A stretch of DNA of 64,000 bases, from the NCBI GenBank assembly GCA_021325275.1, contig JAJPHL010000034.1:62001-126000 (forward strand), in the 5' to 3' direction. This DNA is from Terriglobia bacterium (GTDB lineage Bacteria > Acidobacteriota > Terriglobia > JAJPHL01). The position numbers and the translations under genes are program-made. This document shows positions 44,401-51,455 of the stretch, in pieces (within the stretch, counting starts at the first letter, position 1; each line of letters begins with the position of its first letter). The notes under the pieces were generated by a model, which was given only the letters and a program-made list of their open reading frames with translations, was not told where the DNA came from and made no database searches.

Positions 44401-44615
44401 GTCCGATCATGATGACGATGCTTGTGGCGACACTGGGCCTTGTACCCGCGGAGTTGTCGCACGACATCGGCTCGGACTCGCAGCGTCCGTTCGCGATCGT
44501 GATTGTCGGGGGACTGGTCGGCGTCTTCGTGATCTGCGCGGTACTGCTGCCGACGCTGTACGTGTGGTTCGCGCGCGACACCGACAAGTTGGGCGAGCCG
44601 GCCGTGGAGGATTAG
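41469..44615 (+). CDS. RND efflux pump inner-membrane subunit 2 (CusA/CzcA family)
   Basis: The 1048-residue paralogue of pump 1 shares LPVEAYPDVANNWVQV, GALDFGMVVDGSVVMIENIL and the pore stretch GSEFLPHLDEGAIWVRGTLA, again lacking the YMP motif near the metal site of CusA/CzcA. Equal length and matching motifs suggest duplication followed by divergence. It forms an operon with adaptor 2. The TolC-like gene converges from the other side, with only 24 bases between stops. Confidence 0.93.
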   Translation: MIRWILDFSLRERLLVIALGAVILVWGIISFIKLPVEAYPDVANNWVQVITQWPGRAAEEVEQQITVPIESQMSGLRDMTHLRSVSTFGLSIVTVIFDDSADGQHSRQEALEKLGLVTLPSGVSPQLGPDYSPVGQIYWYTLQSSNPRYDLMELKSLEDWYVEKQLKSVPNVVDVSSFGGTTREYQVQVDPNKLVSYGIGIGQVEQALAANNINAGGSFLEHGQQQFNIRAVGLMQDTEDIGATFVKSQNGTPVRVRDVATVVQGPKIRLGQIGRAIHTRDGHVMDEPDAVEGIVLMRKGAEFDSTLEAIHLKVDELNGDEHHHGTLPPGVKIVPFLDRSDLVHLTTQTVMHNLIEGMLLVVTILFLFLGNLRSALIVALTIPFSLLFAAICLDLRGIPANLLSLGALDFGMVVDGSVVMIENILRHLNSKGERRYDVREVIAHAAHEVQRPVFYARGIIIIAYVPIFTLQRVEGKLFRPMAWTVAFALFGALIFSITLAPVLASYIFRQGAKEWHNPVLVWVTKQYQHLLHRCVRQRYLVTGVAAALLIATIMLAASGAVGSEFLPHLDEGAIWVRGTLAASTGPTEGERVMREARAILVRYPEVKQVVSQVGRPDDGTDYPGFFNNEHFVDLRPHNEWRAQFHRSKDELIASMTTDLEKIPGVNWGFSQPIADNMEEAVSGVRGQLAIKLYGTDLKTLEEIGDHIVTIMGKIPGVEDLGIFHVIGQPNVNITIDRARADRFGINVADVQDAVETAVGGKAVSQILKEDRRYDLVVRYLPQYRWSIEAIGAIRILSPSGERVALSQLCNITVDDGASVIYRETNSRYVAIKYSVRGRDLGSTVQAAMASVDKEIKLPPGYHLDWAGEYESQKRAQRRLSIIVPLTILVIFFVLYSDFDSFKWSWLVMLSVAMAPVGGIAALWLTKTALSVSSGVGFLALFGVSVEIGLIMVEYINQLRASGYSIEEAAVLGAVRRLRPIMMTMLVATLGLVPAELSHDIGSDSQRPFAIVIVGGLVGVFVICAVLLPTLYVWFARDTDKLGEPAVED

Positions 44616-44626
44616 CTTCAACGTGC

Positions 44627-44640
44627 GGCGGCTTGCCGCC
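44627..44640. terminator. Short GC hairpin between convergent pump 2 and TolC genes
   Basis: GGCGG-CTTG-CCGCC (44627-44640) directly adjoins the stop codon of the TolC-like gene. It may act as a bidirectional terminator, although it lacks a long T run. Confidence 0.5.
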
Positions 44641-45911
44641 TACTGTAAAATCTCGCGGCCCACGGCCATGTTCATCTGCGCCGCGGCGGTCAAATACGTT
44701 CCAATCAAATTGATGTACGCCAGGCGCACGTCGCGATAATCCTTTTCGGCATCGAGGTAATCGAGCAGCGATGCGCCGCCGTGCTGATAGGAAAACTCCA
44801 GGCGATCGCGCACGTCGCGCGCCAGATCCAGGTATTTCGTCTTGTAGGCGTGCAGTAAATTCACGTTTTGCAGCAGGACCACGTACGAGGAATCCACGTC
44901 GCTGTAGACTTGTGCTTCGGTGGCGTCCCTCAAACGTTGGTGAAGCTCGATGTCGATGCGCGTGCGTTCCTTCTCGCCTTGGTTTTTGTCGAAAATGCGC
45001 AGCGGGATCGACACGTTGACACCGAAGTACGCCGGGATCGGCGGATTGCGCGCGACGTCCACGCCGAACGTGGGATCGGTGGATCCGTTGGCGATCGCCA
45101 GTTTGTGGTTGACGTCGGCCAACTCGACATTTTGCACGGCTTCCTTCAAATCGGGGCGCGACTCCAACGCCGCTTGGCGAAAACTGTCCTGCGGGTCAAG
45201 GTGCTCGGTGAATTCGTAGGGGCCGGCGATGTCGAAGCGATCCAGCGGCGTGCGATCGTTCAGCAATTGCAAGAGTTGAATCTTGTTGGTGCGCAGGTCG
45301 ACCACCGCGGTTTCGTAGTCGGACTCGAATTGCACGCGCTGCAACTCCAGGCGATTCAAATCCACTTGCGCCATGTCGCCCGCCTGCAAACGCAAGCGGT
45401 TGACGGCCAGTTCCTTGTCCCAGTATTCGAGATTCTCTTTGGCATTCTGGAGCACCGCCTTCGCTTGTAAGGTCTGCACGAAAGCGTTGCGCAGCGTGAA
45501 CAGCAAGCTGCGCGCTTGATCCGTGTACATCGACTCCGCAATCTCAGTGGATTTTTTCGCACTTTCCAGGCGCAACTCGCGCTTGTGGCGGCGTTCGTGC
45601 AAATAACTGAACGAAGCGGACGGAAACGCCGACGCGAACGGCCGATACGGATTAGTGGAGAATGGATCGATCTGATCGATGCTGAAAATGGCGTTCGGAT
45701 TCGGCCGCAAGTACGCGGTAATCTCGTTGGCCTTGGCTTCGTCCACGTTGGAGCGCGCCGCCTTCAGCGTGGGATTGGCGCCGGAAAACTTGTCCTTAAT
45801 CTGCTGCCAAGTGAACGCCGTCGGGGACGGGGCGGGAGTTTGCGCGCCGGCGGAAACCGCGACGAAAACAACAGCCCAGACGGAGCGCTCAAGAAGAGTT
45901 GCGGGTCTCAT
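44640..45911 (-). CDS. TolC-family outer-membrane efflux protein (CzcC-like)
   Basis: The 423-residue protein has a signal peptide (residues 1-24, ending SAGAQ) and the OEP repeat structure: long amphipathic helices (LRSLLFTLRNAFVQTLQAKAV replaced here by SLLFTLRNAFVQTLQAKAVL, about 128-147, and EAQVYSDVDSSYVVLLQNVN, about 315-334) and strand segments such as VNVSIPLRIF. As the only outer-membrane factor near two RND/adaptor sets, it is likely shared by both. The ATG at 45911 begins the signal peptide. Only 24 bases separate its stop from pump 2. Confidence 0.9.
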   Translation of the reverse strand: MRPATLLERSVWAVVFVAVSAGAQTPAPSPTAFTWQQIKDKFSGANPTLKAARSNVDEAKANEITAYLRPNPNAIFSIDQIDPFSTNPYRPFASAFPSASFSYLHERRHKRELRLESAKKSTEIAESMYTDQARSLLFTLRNAFVQTLQAKAVLQNAKENLEYWDKELAVNRLRLQAGDMAQVDLNRLELQRVQFESDYETAVVDLRTNKIQLLQLLNDRTPLDRFDIAGPYEFTEHLDPQDSFRQAALESRPDLKEAVQNVELADVNHKLAIANGSTDPTFGVDVARNPPIPAYFGVNVSIPLRIFDKNQGEKERTRIDIELHQRLRDATEAQVYSDVDSSYVVLLQNVNLLHAYKTKYLDLARDVRDRLEFSYQHGGASLLDYLDAEKDYRDVRLAYINLIGTYLTAAAQMNMAVGREILQ

Positions 45912-46048
45912 AGGCGTCGCATAGTGCGTTCTGGTTCAGAATCGCACCTGAAGGACAATCGCGAAGAGATCTTTTGTTGCCAGCGCGACCACTAAAGAAC
46001 AATCGTATAACCAATCTAGCGATTCACCAAGCCCGCAAGAGGCGGTGT

Positions 46049-46969
46049 TTACAAAAGGTCACGGAACTGTTCCAGCGCCACGCGGACCAGTTGGCTGCGG
46101 CTGCGCACGCCGGTCTTAGCGAACAATTGTTGAAGCACGTTCTTCACGGCGCTCTCGGAAATCTCCATACGCGCGGCGATTTCCTTGTTCGCCAAGCCTT
46201 GCACTACGAAGCGCAGTACTTCCACCTCGCGCGAGCCGAGCGACACGCGGCCACTGCCGTTCGAGTCCTCCGGCACGCCTGGCACGGGCGTTGTCGATGC
46301 CGGCTCGTCTGTGACTTCGCCGATGATCGCCGCCAGTTTCGGGGTGGCCGCTTCCTTGAAAGTGGAAAACCACACGTCGGCCATGAACGACTCTCCGCTG
46401 GCTCGATGGCCACGGCAACGCATCGAGGTACGGAATTGCGGACCTTCCTCGTGCCGCAAGGCGTGATGCAGTTCCGGCAGGAACGCCGCCACAGGATGAC
46501 CCACCAGCGTGCCTTCGCGCGGCCCGAAAAGCTCGGTCGCCGCGGCATTGGCGAGTTCGATGAACCCGCGATCGTCGATCGTGAGGATCGCGGCGGGGCT
46601 CGTCTCCACGAGAATCCGCAAACGCTCTTGCGCTTCCATGGTGAGCCGGCGATTCCGCACAATCTCGGAGACGAAGAGACCGCACCCGCCCAGCGCCAGC
46701 GTTTCGAAGGTCAGGCGAAACGATTCGCCTGTGGGATCAAGATAACTGAACCGATCGCTCAGCACCGCGCACGCAATGCCCACCAAGACCACTGCCCATC
46801 GCGGCAAAAACGCCGCCGCCAGCATGATGGGAAACAGATACAGAAAGCCAAGGGAAATGTACGCTTTGGTCGCGTAGTCGACGATCGCGATGATCAAAAT
46901 CGCGACGGCGCTCAACGACAGCAGCGCTGTACGGTTGCGTTTATCCCAAATCTGTTCGAATCGCCACAT
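46049..46969 (-). CDS. Membrane-anchored PAS - LuxR-type transcription regulator
   Basis: The 306-residue protein has three to four N-terminal membrane helices (about 15-33, 37-57, 60-72, 86-103), a PAS domain (LVETSPAAILTIDDRGFIEL and following, about 120-230) and a C-terminal LuxR/GerE helix-turn-helix (LGSREVEVLRFVVQGLANKE, EISESAVKNVLQQLFAKTGV, about 243-295). This is a one-component sensor that binds DNA while in the membrane or after release. There is no receiver domain. It lies 20 bases after rbsD on the same strand, so the two are probably cotranscribed. It could also govern the nearby RND genes, but nothing in the sequence proves this. Confidence 0.85.
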   Translation of the reverse strand: MWRFEQIWDKRNRTALLSLSAVAILIIAIVDYATKAYISLGFLYLFPIMLAAAFLPRWAVVLVGIACAVLSDRFSYLDPTGESFRLTFETLALGGCGLFVSEIVRNRRLTMEAQERLRILVETSPAAILTIDDRGFIELANAAATELFGPREGTLVGHPVAAFLPELHHALRHEEGPQFRTSMRCRGHRASGESFMADVWFSTFKEAATPKLAAIIGEVTDEPASTTPVPGVPEDSNGSGRVSLGSREVEVLRFVVQGLANKEIAARMEISESAVKNVLQQLFAKTGVRSRSQLVRVALEQFRDLL

Positions 46970-46989
46970 GAAGATTCAGTTCGAAGAGG

Positions 46990-47379
46990 TCAGGCTGATT
47001 CCAGAATCAAATTCCCGTACTGTATTGTATCGCCGGTACGGATCAATCCGACGGCCGAGGGTACGCGGCGCTTAAGCTCCACGTGCGGCTCTTCGATCAC
47101 TTCAATGCCTTTGAACGCTCGCGCGCGCTCCTGGCGAACCAGCTCGTTGTTGACTTGCGCGAACTCGCGCGCCTGATAGATCCGCCCGACGATGAAGTTG
47201 GCGCGAATCGCGGCGAGCACTTGGAGCACCGTGGGTATATCGTCAACCAGCGAGATGTCCACGGTTTCGATTTGCGGCCAAAAGGGAAATCCGCGATCGG
47301 CGATCACCAGCGTGTTCGTGTGACGAATCCGGCACAGCAACGATTGAACAGCGGGATTCAATATTCCGGTCTTCAACAT
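46990..47379 (-). CDS. D-ribose pyranase-like protein (RbsD/FucU family)
   Basis: The 129-residue protein starts MLKTGILNPAVQSLLCRIRH, with the catalytic-site RHTNTLVIADRGFPFWP and the C-terminal GDTIQYGNLILESA of the RbsD/FucU family. These proteins interconvert the pyranose and furanose (or anomeric) forms of ribose or fucose before catabolism. No ribose transporter or kinase is adjacent, so the sugar is not defined. The start at 47379 is chosen over 47424, since the latter would overlap the divergent dehydrogenase start. Confidence 0.85.
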   Translation of the reverse strand: MLKTGILNPAVQSLLCRIRHTNTLVIADRGFPFWPQIETVDISLVDDIPTVLQVLAAIRANFIVGRIYQAREFAQVNNELVRQERARAFKGIEVIEEPHVELKRRVPSAVGLIRTGDTIQYGNLILESA

Positions 47380-47422
47380 GGATTGTTCCAACCGTAAATC
47401 GTGATGGTAACATGCAATCATC

Positions 47423-48433
47423 ATGAAAGCGTTCGTAATTCGTTCACCGGGCGTTCATGCGATGGAAGACATCGCGGAGCCTAACCCGGGACCGGGCGAA
47501 GTGCTGCTCCGCGTGCGCATGATCGGTTTCTGCGGCACCGATTTGAGCAGTTTCAAGGGATCGAACGCCATGGTTTCCTATCCGCGCGTGCCGGGACACG
47601 AGATCGCGGCGACCGTGGAAGATCCGCGGGGCGTGCCGGAGTTTTTCGCAGGACAAGACGTGACGTTGATGCCATACGCGAACTGCGGGGAGTGTGCCGC
47701 GTGTGCCGCCGGACGCCCCAACGCGTGCCGCGACAATCGCACGATGGGCGTGCAGCGCGAAGGCGCCCTGACCGAGCGGATCGCCGTACCCGCCGCCAAG
47801 ATTTTCGCGTCGCCCGCGCTTTCGATTCGCGAGCTTTGCCTCGTGGAACCGTTCAGTATCGGCGCACATGCGTGTTCGCGCGGCGCCGTGACATCCGCCG
47901 ATGCGGTGGCGGTCTTCGGATGCGGCGGCGTGGGCTTGGGTGTGGTGGCGATGGCGGCATTTCGCGGGGCAGAAGTGATCGCGGTGGATGTGGATGACGA
48001 AAAGTTAGCGCTGGCGCGCCGCTGCGGCGCGTCGCATGCGGTGAATTCCGCTAAGGAATCGCTGCACGAGCGCTTACGAGAAATTACGGGCGGACACGGA
48101 CCCAACGTGATCGTGGAAGCGATCGGATTGCCGGAGACGTTTCGCGCGGCCGTCGAGGAAGCGGCGCCGGCGGGCCGCGTAGTGTATCTGGGATTCGCGC
48201 GCGATCCGGTGACGTATGACACGCGCCAATTTGTGCTGAAGGAGCTCGATGTGCGAGGATCGCGCAACGCCCTGCCGGCGGATTTCGCGGAGACGATCCG
48301 GATGCTCGAGTCGCGGAAATATCCACTGGAGTCGGCGGTGGGATTGACGGTGCCGATCGAGGAGGCGGGCGAAGCGCTCGCGGCATGGAGCGCGAATCCC
48401 TCGAGGTTTCGCAAGATTCACGTGCAGGTTTAG
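47423..48433 (+). CDS. Zinc-dependent alcohol/polyol dehydrogenase (MDR family)
   Basis: The 336-residue enzyme has the catalytic zinc ligands in GFCGTDLSSF and PGHEIAATVE, a structural zinc cluster NCGECAACAAGRPNAC, and the NAD(P) motif VAVFGCGGVGLGVVAM. The GAREV-like AEVIAVDVDDEKLALAR (Asp at the strand end) favours NAD over NADP. Sorbitol, idonate and threonine dehydrogenases share this layout; the substrate is not fixed. It starts 43 bases from the divergent rbsD start, suggesting a shared sugar pathway. Confidence 0.87.
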   Translation: MKAFVIRSPGVHAMEDIAEPNPGPGEVLLRVRMIGFCGTDLSSFKGSNAMVSYPRVPGHEIAATVEDPRGVPEFFAGQDVTLMPYANCGECAACAAGRPNACRDNRTMGVQREGALTERIAVPAAKIFASPALSIRELCLVEPFSIGAHACSRGAVTSADAVAVFGCGGVGLGVVAMAAFRGAEVIAVDVDDEKLALARRCGASHAVNSAKESLHERLREITGGHGPNVIVEAIGLPETFRAAVEEAAPAGRVVYLGFARDPVTYDTRQFVLKELDVRGSRNALPADFAETIRMLESRKYPLESAVGLTVPIEEAGEALAAWSANPSRFRKIHVQV

Positions 48434-48434
48434 A

Positions 48435-48461
48435 GCCCGTCCGAGTTGAAGGTGGGCGGGC
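48435..48461 (+). terminator. Hairpin after the zinc dehydrogenase
   Basis: GCCCGTCC (48435-48442) pairs with GGGCGGGC (48454-48461) with one G-T pair and an 11-base loop. It lacks a T run, so termination strength is uncertain. Confidence 0.4.
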
Positions 48462-48498
48462 ATTGCACTTATGTCTGAAAGCTTGGTGAAAAAATCGC

Positions 48499-48523
48499 GG
48501 GACAGGCAAGGATGCCTGTCCTA
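48499..48523. repeat. Short hairpin phrase, copy 1 (GACAGGCAAGGATGCCTGTC)
   Basis: GGACAGGC and GCCTGTCC form an 8-base stem around AAGGAT. The first ATG of the EamA transporter frame lies in its right half. A related hairpin with compensating arm changes (GGACGG / CCGTCC around the same AAGGAT) follows the gene at 49403. Confidence 0.6.
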
Positions 48524-49399
48524 TTGATGGGACTTCTTTTCGCTCTCGCAGCGTCACTCGCCGCCGCGTTCACCGACGTGCTGCGCAAACGCGCGTTCAC
48601 CGGCCGCGAGTTGGCCGCCGCCGCGTTTTGGACTCGCGCGGCGGCGGCGCTGACGCTGGCGGCGATGCTGATTTATCGCTTTTCCACGGGACGCATCACC
48701 CATCTCCGCGCGGGCGGCGCGTTATTCAGTCCGTCGCCGTTTCATCTCGATCCGCTGGGAACGTTCGCGTTCTACTGGGCGATCAACGCCGCGATTCTTA
48801 CATGCGGGCTGTTCCTCTACTTCCGCGCGCTGCGTGATGAGCCGCTTTCTGAATGCGTCCCTATGCTCGCGTTCACGCTGGTCTTTGCGATTCTCGTCGC
48901 CGGATTCTTCGCACGCCTGGGAATCGGGCGCTGGAACTGGCTGGGAGCCGGGGCGATCGTGGTGGGCGCGTTTCTGCTGCCGCGAAGGAGTTGGAAAATG
49001 CTGGCGGCGGCGCTGCTGCTGGGCGTCAGCAATCTGCTTGATCGCCAGTTGATCTCAATGTCGGACGGTTACGTCACAGGCTTCGCGATGGCGGTCGCAA
49101 CATGTTGGAGTTTTTTCCTGGCCGCGATCGTGCGCCGCGAAAATCTGGAGACCGCGCTCAAAGACAACAAGGAGTCTCTAGCTCTGGCGGGCGCGGGCGA
49201 AGGGTTAGCGTTGATTCTGTTGTTGAGCTCTTACGCGATGATCGCACCGCGGCTCGCCGGGGGAATTGAACGCGCGGGAATCGGACTGGCTCCGATGCTC
49301 GGCTGGGTGTTTTTCCAAGAGCCGGGCGCGAAGGCGAAATCGATCGGCGCGGGAATAATGGCTGTGGGACTGTTGATCCTGTCGCTGCCGCTGCGATAG
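48512..49399 (+). CDS. EamA/DMT-family membrane transporter
   Basis: The 295-residue protein has about ten membrane helices in the EamA ten-helix layout with two halves. Examples are LLFALAASLAAAFTDVLRKR (TM1 with a charged end) and LAPMLGWVFFQEPGAKAKSI near the C-terminus, the usual EamA-type end loop. DMT exporters move amino acids or metabolites. The start is uncertain: ATG at 48512 lies inside a short hairpin repeat, and ATG at 48527 (MGLLFALAASLA) fits the family equally well. No Shine-Dalgarno is clear at either. Confidence 0.8.
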   Translation: MPVLLMGLLFALAASLAAAFTDVLRKRAFTGRELAAAAFWTRAAAALTLAAMLIYRFSTGRITHLRAGGALFSPSPFHLDPLGTFAFYWAINAAILTCGLFLYFRALRDEPLSECVPMLAFTLVFAILVAGFFARLGIGRWNWLGAGAIVVGAFLLPRRSWKMLAAALLLGVSNLLDRQLISMSDGYVTGFAMAVATCWSFFLAAIVRRENLETALKDNKESLALAGAGEGLALILLLSSYAMIAPRLAGGIERAGIGLAPMLGWVFFQEPGAKAKSIGAGIMAVGLLILSLPLR

Positions 49400-49402
49400 A
49401 AA

Positions 49403-49427
49403 GGGACGGGCAAGGATACCGTCCTAC
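49403..49427. terminator. Hairpin phrase copy 2 between convergent EamA and cytochrome genes
   Basis: GGACGG and CCGTCC pair around GCAAGGATA. The CTA at 49424-49426 is the stop codon (TAG, minus strand) of the cytochrome gene, so the repeat contains that stop. It is probably a shared terminator. Confidence 0.5.
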
Positions 49428-51361
49428 TTCTGAAGGGCGATTTGGATGCGGATGTTTTCGAGCAAGCGTTGCGCGCGAGCGTACTGCGCGTCACGCGGTG
49501 AAATGCTCGCCAGAACCTTCCGCGCGTCTTCGAGTCTTCCCTGGGCAACATAGGCTTGCGCCAGCGAGTACTCGACGTGCGCTTCGGGATCGAGTTTCAG
49601 CGCCGCAAGAAACGCCGTGATCGCCTCGGGCCCATTTCCGCTCAACAAATAGAACTCACCGGCGGCCGCTTGATTCGCGGCGTCGTCGCTGTTCAACGCA
49701 GCGCGGGCGCGATAAATCTGCTGCGCGCGTTCAAAACTCGCTTCGTCTTCTCCATTGAGCCGCTTCACGCCGAGATTCACCAACGCTACGGCGCTGGTGA
49801 CGCGCACAATGTTCACCGGATCGTTCAGCATCGGCGTGAGCTTCGACACCAGCATCGATCGATACGACGGGAGACTCGGCACGGAGAGTGCGGCCATCGC
49901 GCGTACCAACGGATCGTCATCCTCAAGCGCCTTGTACAGCGCGTCAAACGCGACCGCGTGGCCGGGAAACCGCCCGAGATACGCGGCGGCATTCGCGCGC
50001 GGCAGTGGGCCTTCGGAGGGATCGAGAAGAATCGCGGCGAGGTCTCCGATGGCCGCGGTGTCTTTACGATTTCCGCCGGCGAACGCGTCGGCGCGGCGAA
50101 TCAGTTTGGCGCGACTTCTGGACGACGGACCATACCACGCGGTGATCTTGGCGGCGGCCCATTCCGGCGTGCGGTCCTTGTGGCACATGTTGCAGGCGTT
50201 GGGAATTTGATGATGGATCGTGTTCTCGGGCACCGGCACGGTCATCGAATGATCGCGAATCTCCGCCTTGATACTCAAGACGGTGCGCGGCATGTGGCAA
50301 TCGACACAGGAACTGCCCGCGCTTTTCAAGGCATGATGCGTGTGCTTCTCGATCGCTTCACCGATGGCCGCGTGGCACTGCGTGCAGATGGCACTGGAAT
50401 CGGCGGCCAGTTGCGGGTTCTTGTCGATGTTGGTGTTGTGCGGGATCGCGTGGCAGGAGATGCAGGTCGCCTGGCCCTTCATGTAGCACTGGCTTTGCCA
50501 CAATCCGAAAGCATCGTTCGAGAAACGGCGCGTGCGGCCGTCATCCCAATACGCGGGATCTTCCTGAGACCCGAGTCCCGGCTGCAACACCGGGAGAAAA
50601 TGATCGTAGTAGTTGTCGCCGGCCTGGAAACCATCCACGTAGATGTCGCGAAACGAGTGACACTGCGCGCAGATCATCGTGTTGCGCTCAGGCGTAAGGC
50701 GCGATTGCATCACGATGTCGTCGGGCGCTTTCCGATCGGGTGCGCCGGTTGAGTATTTCGCGATGTGCTTCGCGCCCGGCCCATGGCAGCGCTCACAATT
50801 GATGCCGAAGTCGATCCACTTGGTGTTGTAGCGATCGGCGGCCGGAACGAAATTCTTCTGTTCCTGACTGACGTGGCAGGAATAGCAGCTCTTGTTCCAC
50901 AATTGCAACTGCACACCGGGCACTTCCTCGGGATCGTCGATGTCGGAGTTGTGAAACCACTGCTTGCGGCGAATGTCCCAGCTCGGCGGCAGCACGATAA
51001 TGCGGCCATCGGAAAGCCTGGTGAGGTAGTGCTGAATCCTCCGGTTGCCCAGCGTGTAATCGACGTGATGGGCGGTGAGCTTTCCCGAAAGAACCGTCTC
51101 GCTGATGTAGAAACCGCCGGCACGGTGCTCCAACACGTACGGCTTGCCTTGCAGCACGATCCGGCCGCGCGCGAAATCGCCTTGCACCGCTTGCACCGTC
51201 GCCGGCTGGACCATCTTGCTGTGCCGCGACTCGGTCCACTGATGATGAACCGCGGCGTGGCACTTCTGGCACGCGGATGCGCCGGCGTGCTCAGCGTCGA
51301 AGGCAGCGAGCGGCATCGTTGCCAAGAACAGCGCTGCAATGAGCCGGAGATTCATGCGCAT
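49424..51361 (-). CDS. Octaheme cytochrome c with HEAT-like and TPR tail
   Basis: The 645-residue protein has a signal peptide (to about residue 22, PLAAFDAEHAG) and eight CxxCH heme sites: CQKCH, CYSCH, CERCH, CAQCH, CISCH, CTQCH, CVDCH and CNMCH. The last 220 residues lack Cys. Residues about 430-540 look HEAT-like (LAAILLDPSEGPLPRANAAA, LYKALEDDDPLVRAMAALSV), and the end is TPR-like (FYLLSGNGPEAITAFLAALK, YSLAQAYVAQGRLEDARKVL). The fold is similar to NrfB/DmsE-type or octaheme reductase-related multihemes. It is probably periplasmic, moving electrons; the partner is unknown. TTGGAG supports the ATG at 51361. Confidence 0.85.
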   Translation of the reverse strand: MRMNLRLIAALFLATMPLAAFDAEHAGASACQKCHAAVHHQWTESRHSKMVQPATVQAVQGDFARGRIVLQGKPYVLEHRAGGFYISETVLSGKLTAHHVDYTLGNRRIQHYLTRLSDGRIIVLPPSWDIRRKQWFHNSDIDDPEEVPGVQLQLWNKSCYSCHVSQEQKNFVPAADRYNTKWIDFGINCERCHGPGAKHIAKYSTGAPDRKAPDDIVMQSRLTPERNTMICAQCHSFRDIYVDGFQAGDNYYDHFLPVLQPGLGSQEDPAYWDDGRTRRFSNDAFGLWQSQCYMKGQATCISCHAIPHNTNIDKNPQLAADSSAICTQCHAAIGEAIEKHTHHALKSAGSSCVDCHMPRTVLSIKAEIRDHSMTVPVPENTIHHQIPNACNMCHKDRTPEWAAAKITAWYGPSSRSRAKLIRRADAFAGGNRKDTAAIGDLAAILLDPSEGPLPRANAAAYLGRFPGHAVAFDALYKALEDDDPLVRAMAALSVPSLPSYRSMLVSKLTPMLNDPVNIVRVTSAVALVNLGVKRLNGEDEASFERAQQIYRARAALNSDDAANQAAAGEFYLLSGNGPEAITAFLAALKLDPEAHVEYSLAQAYVAQGRLEDARKVLASISPRDAQYARAQRLLENIRIQIALQK

Positions 51362-51397
51362 GAAGTGCTCCAAGAGAGCATAGCCCAAAAATGAAAA

Positions 51398-51433
51398 TCC
51401 CTCCGCGAACCGGGCTGCCGGCTCGCGGAGGGA
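51398..51433 (-). terminator. Rho-independent terminator of TonB receptor 1
   Basis: Perfect 11-base arms TCCCTCCGCGA (51398-51408) and TCGCGGAGGGA (51423-51433) enclose a smaller CCGG/CCGG stem, and the minus strand then reads ATTTTCATTTTT. It lies 22 bases after the receptor stop. Confidence 0.9.
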
Positions 51434-51455
51434 AATGGTACCGAACCGCCTACGC

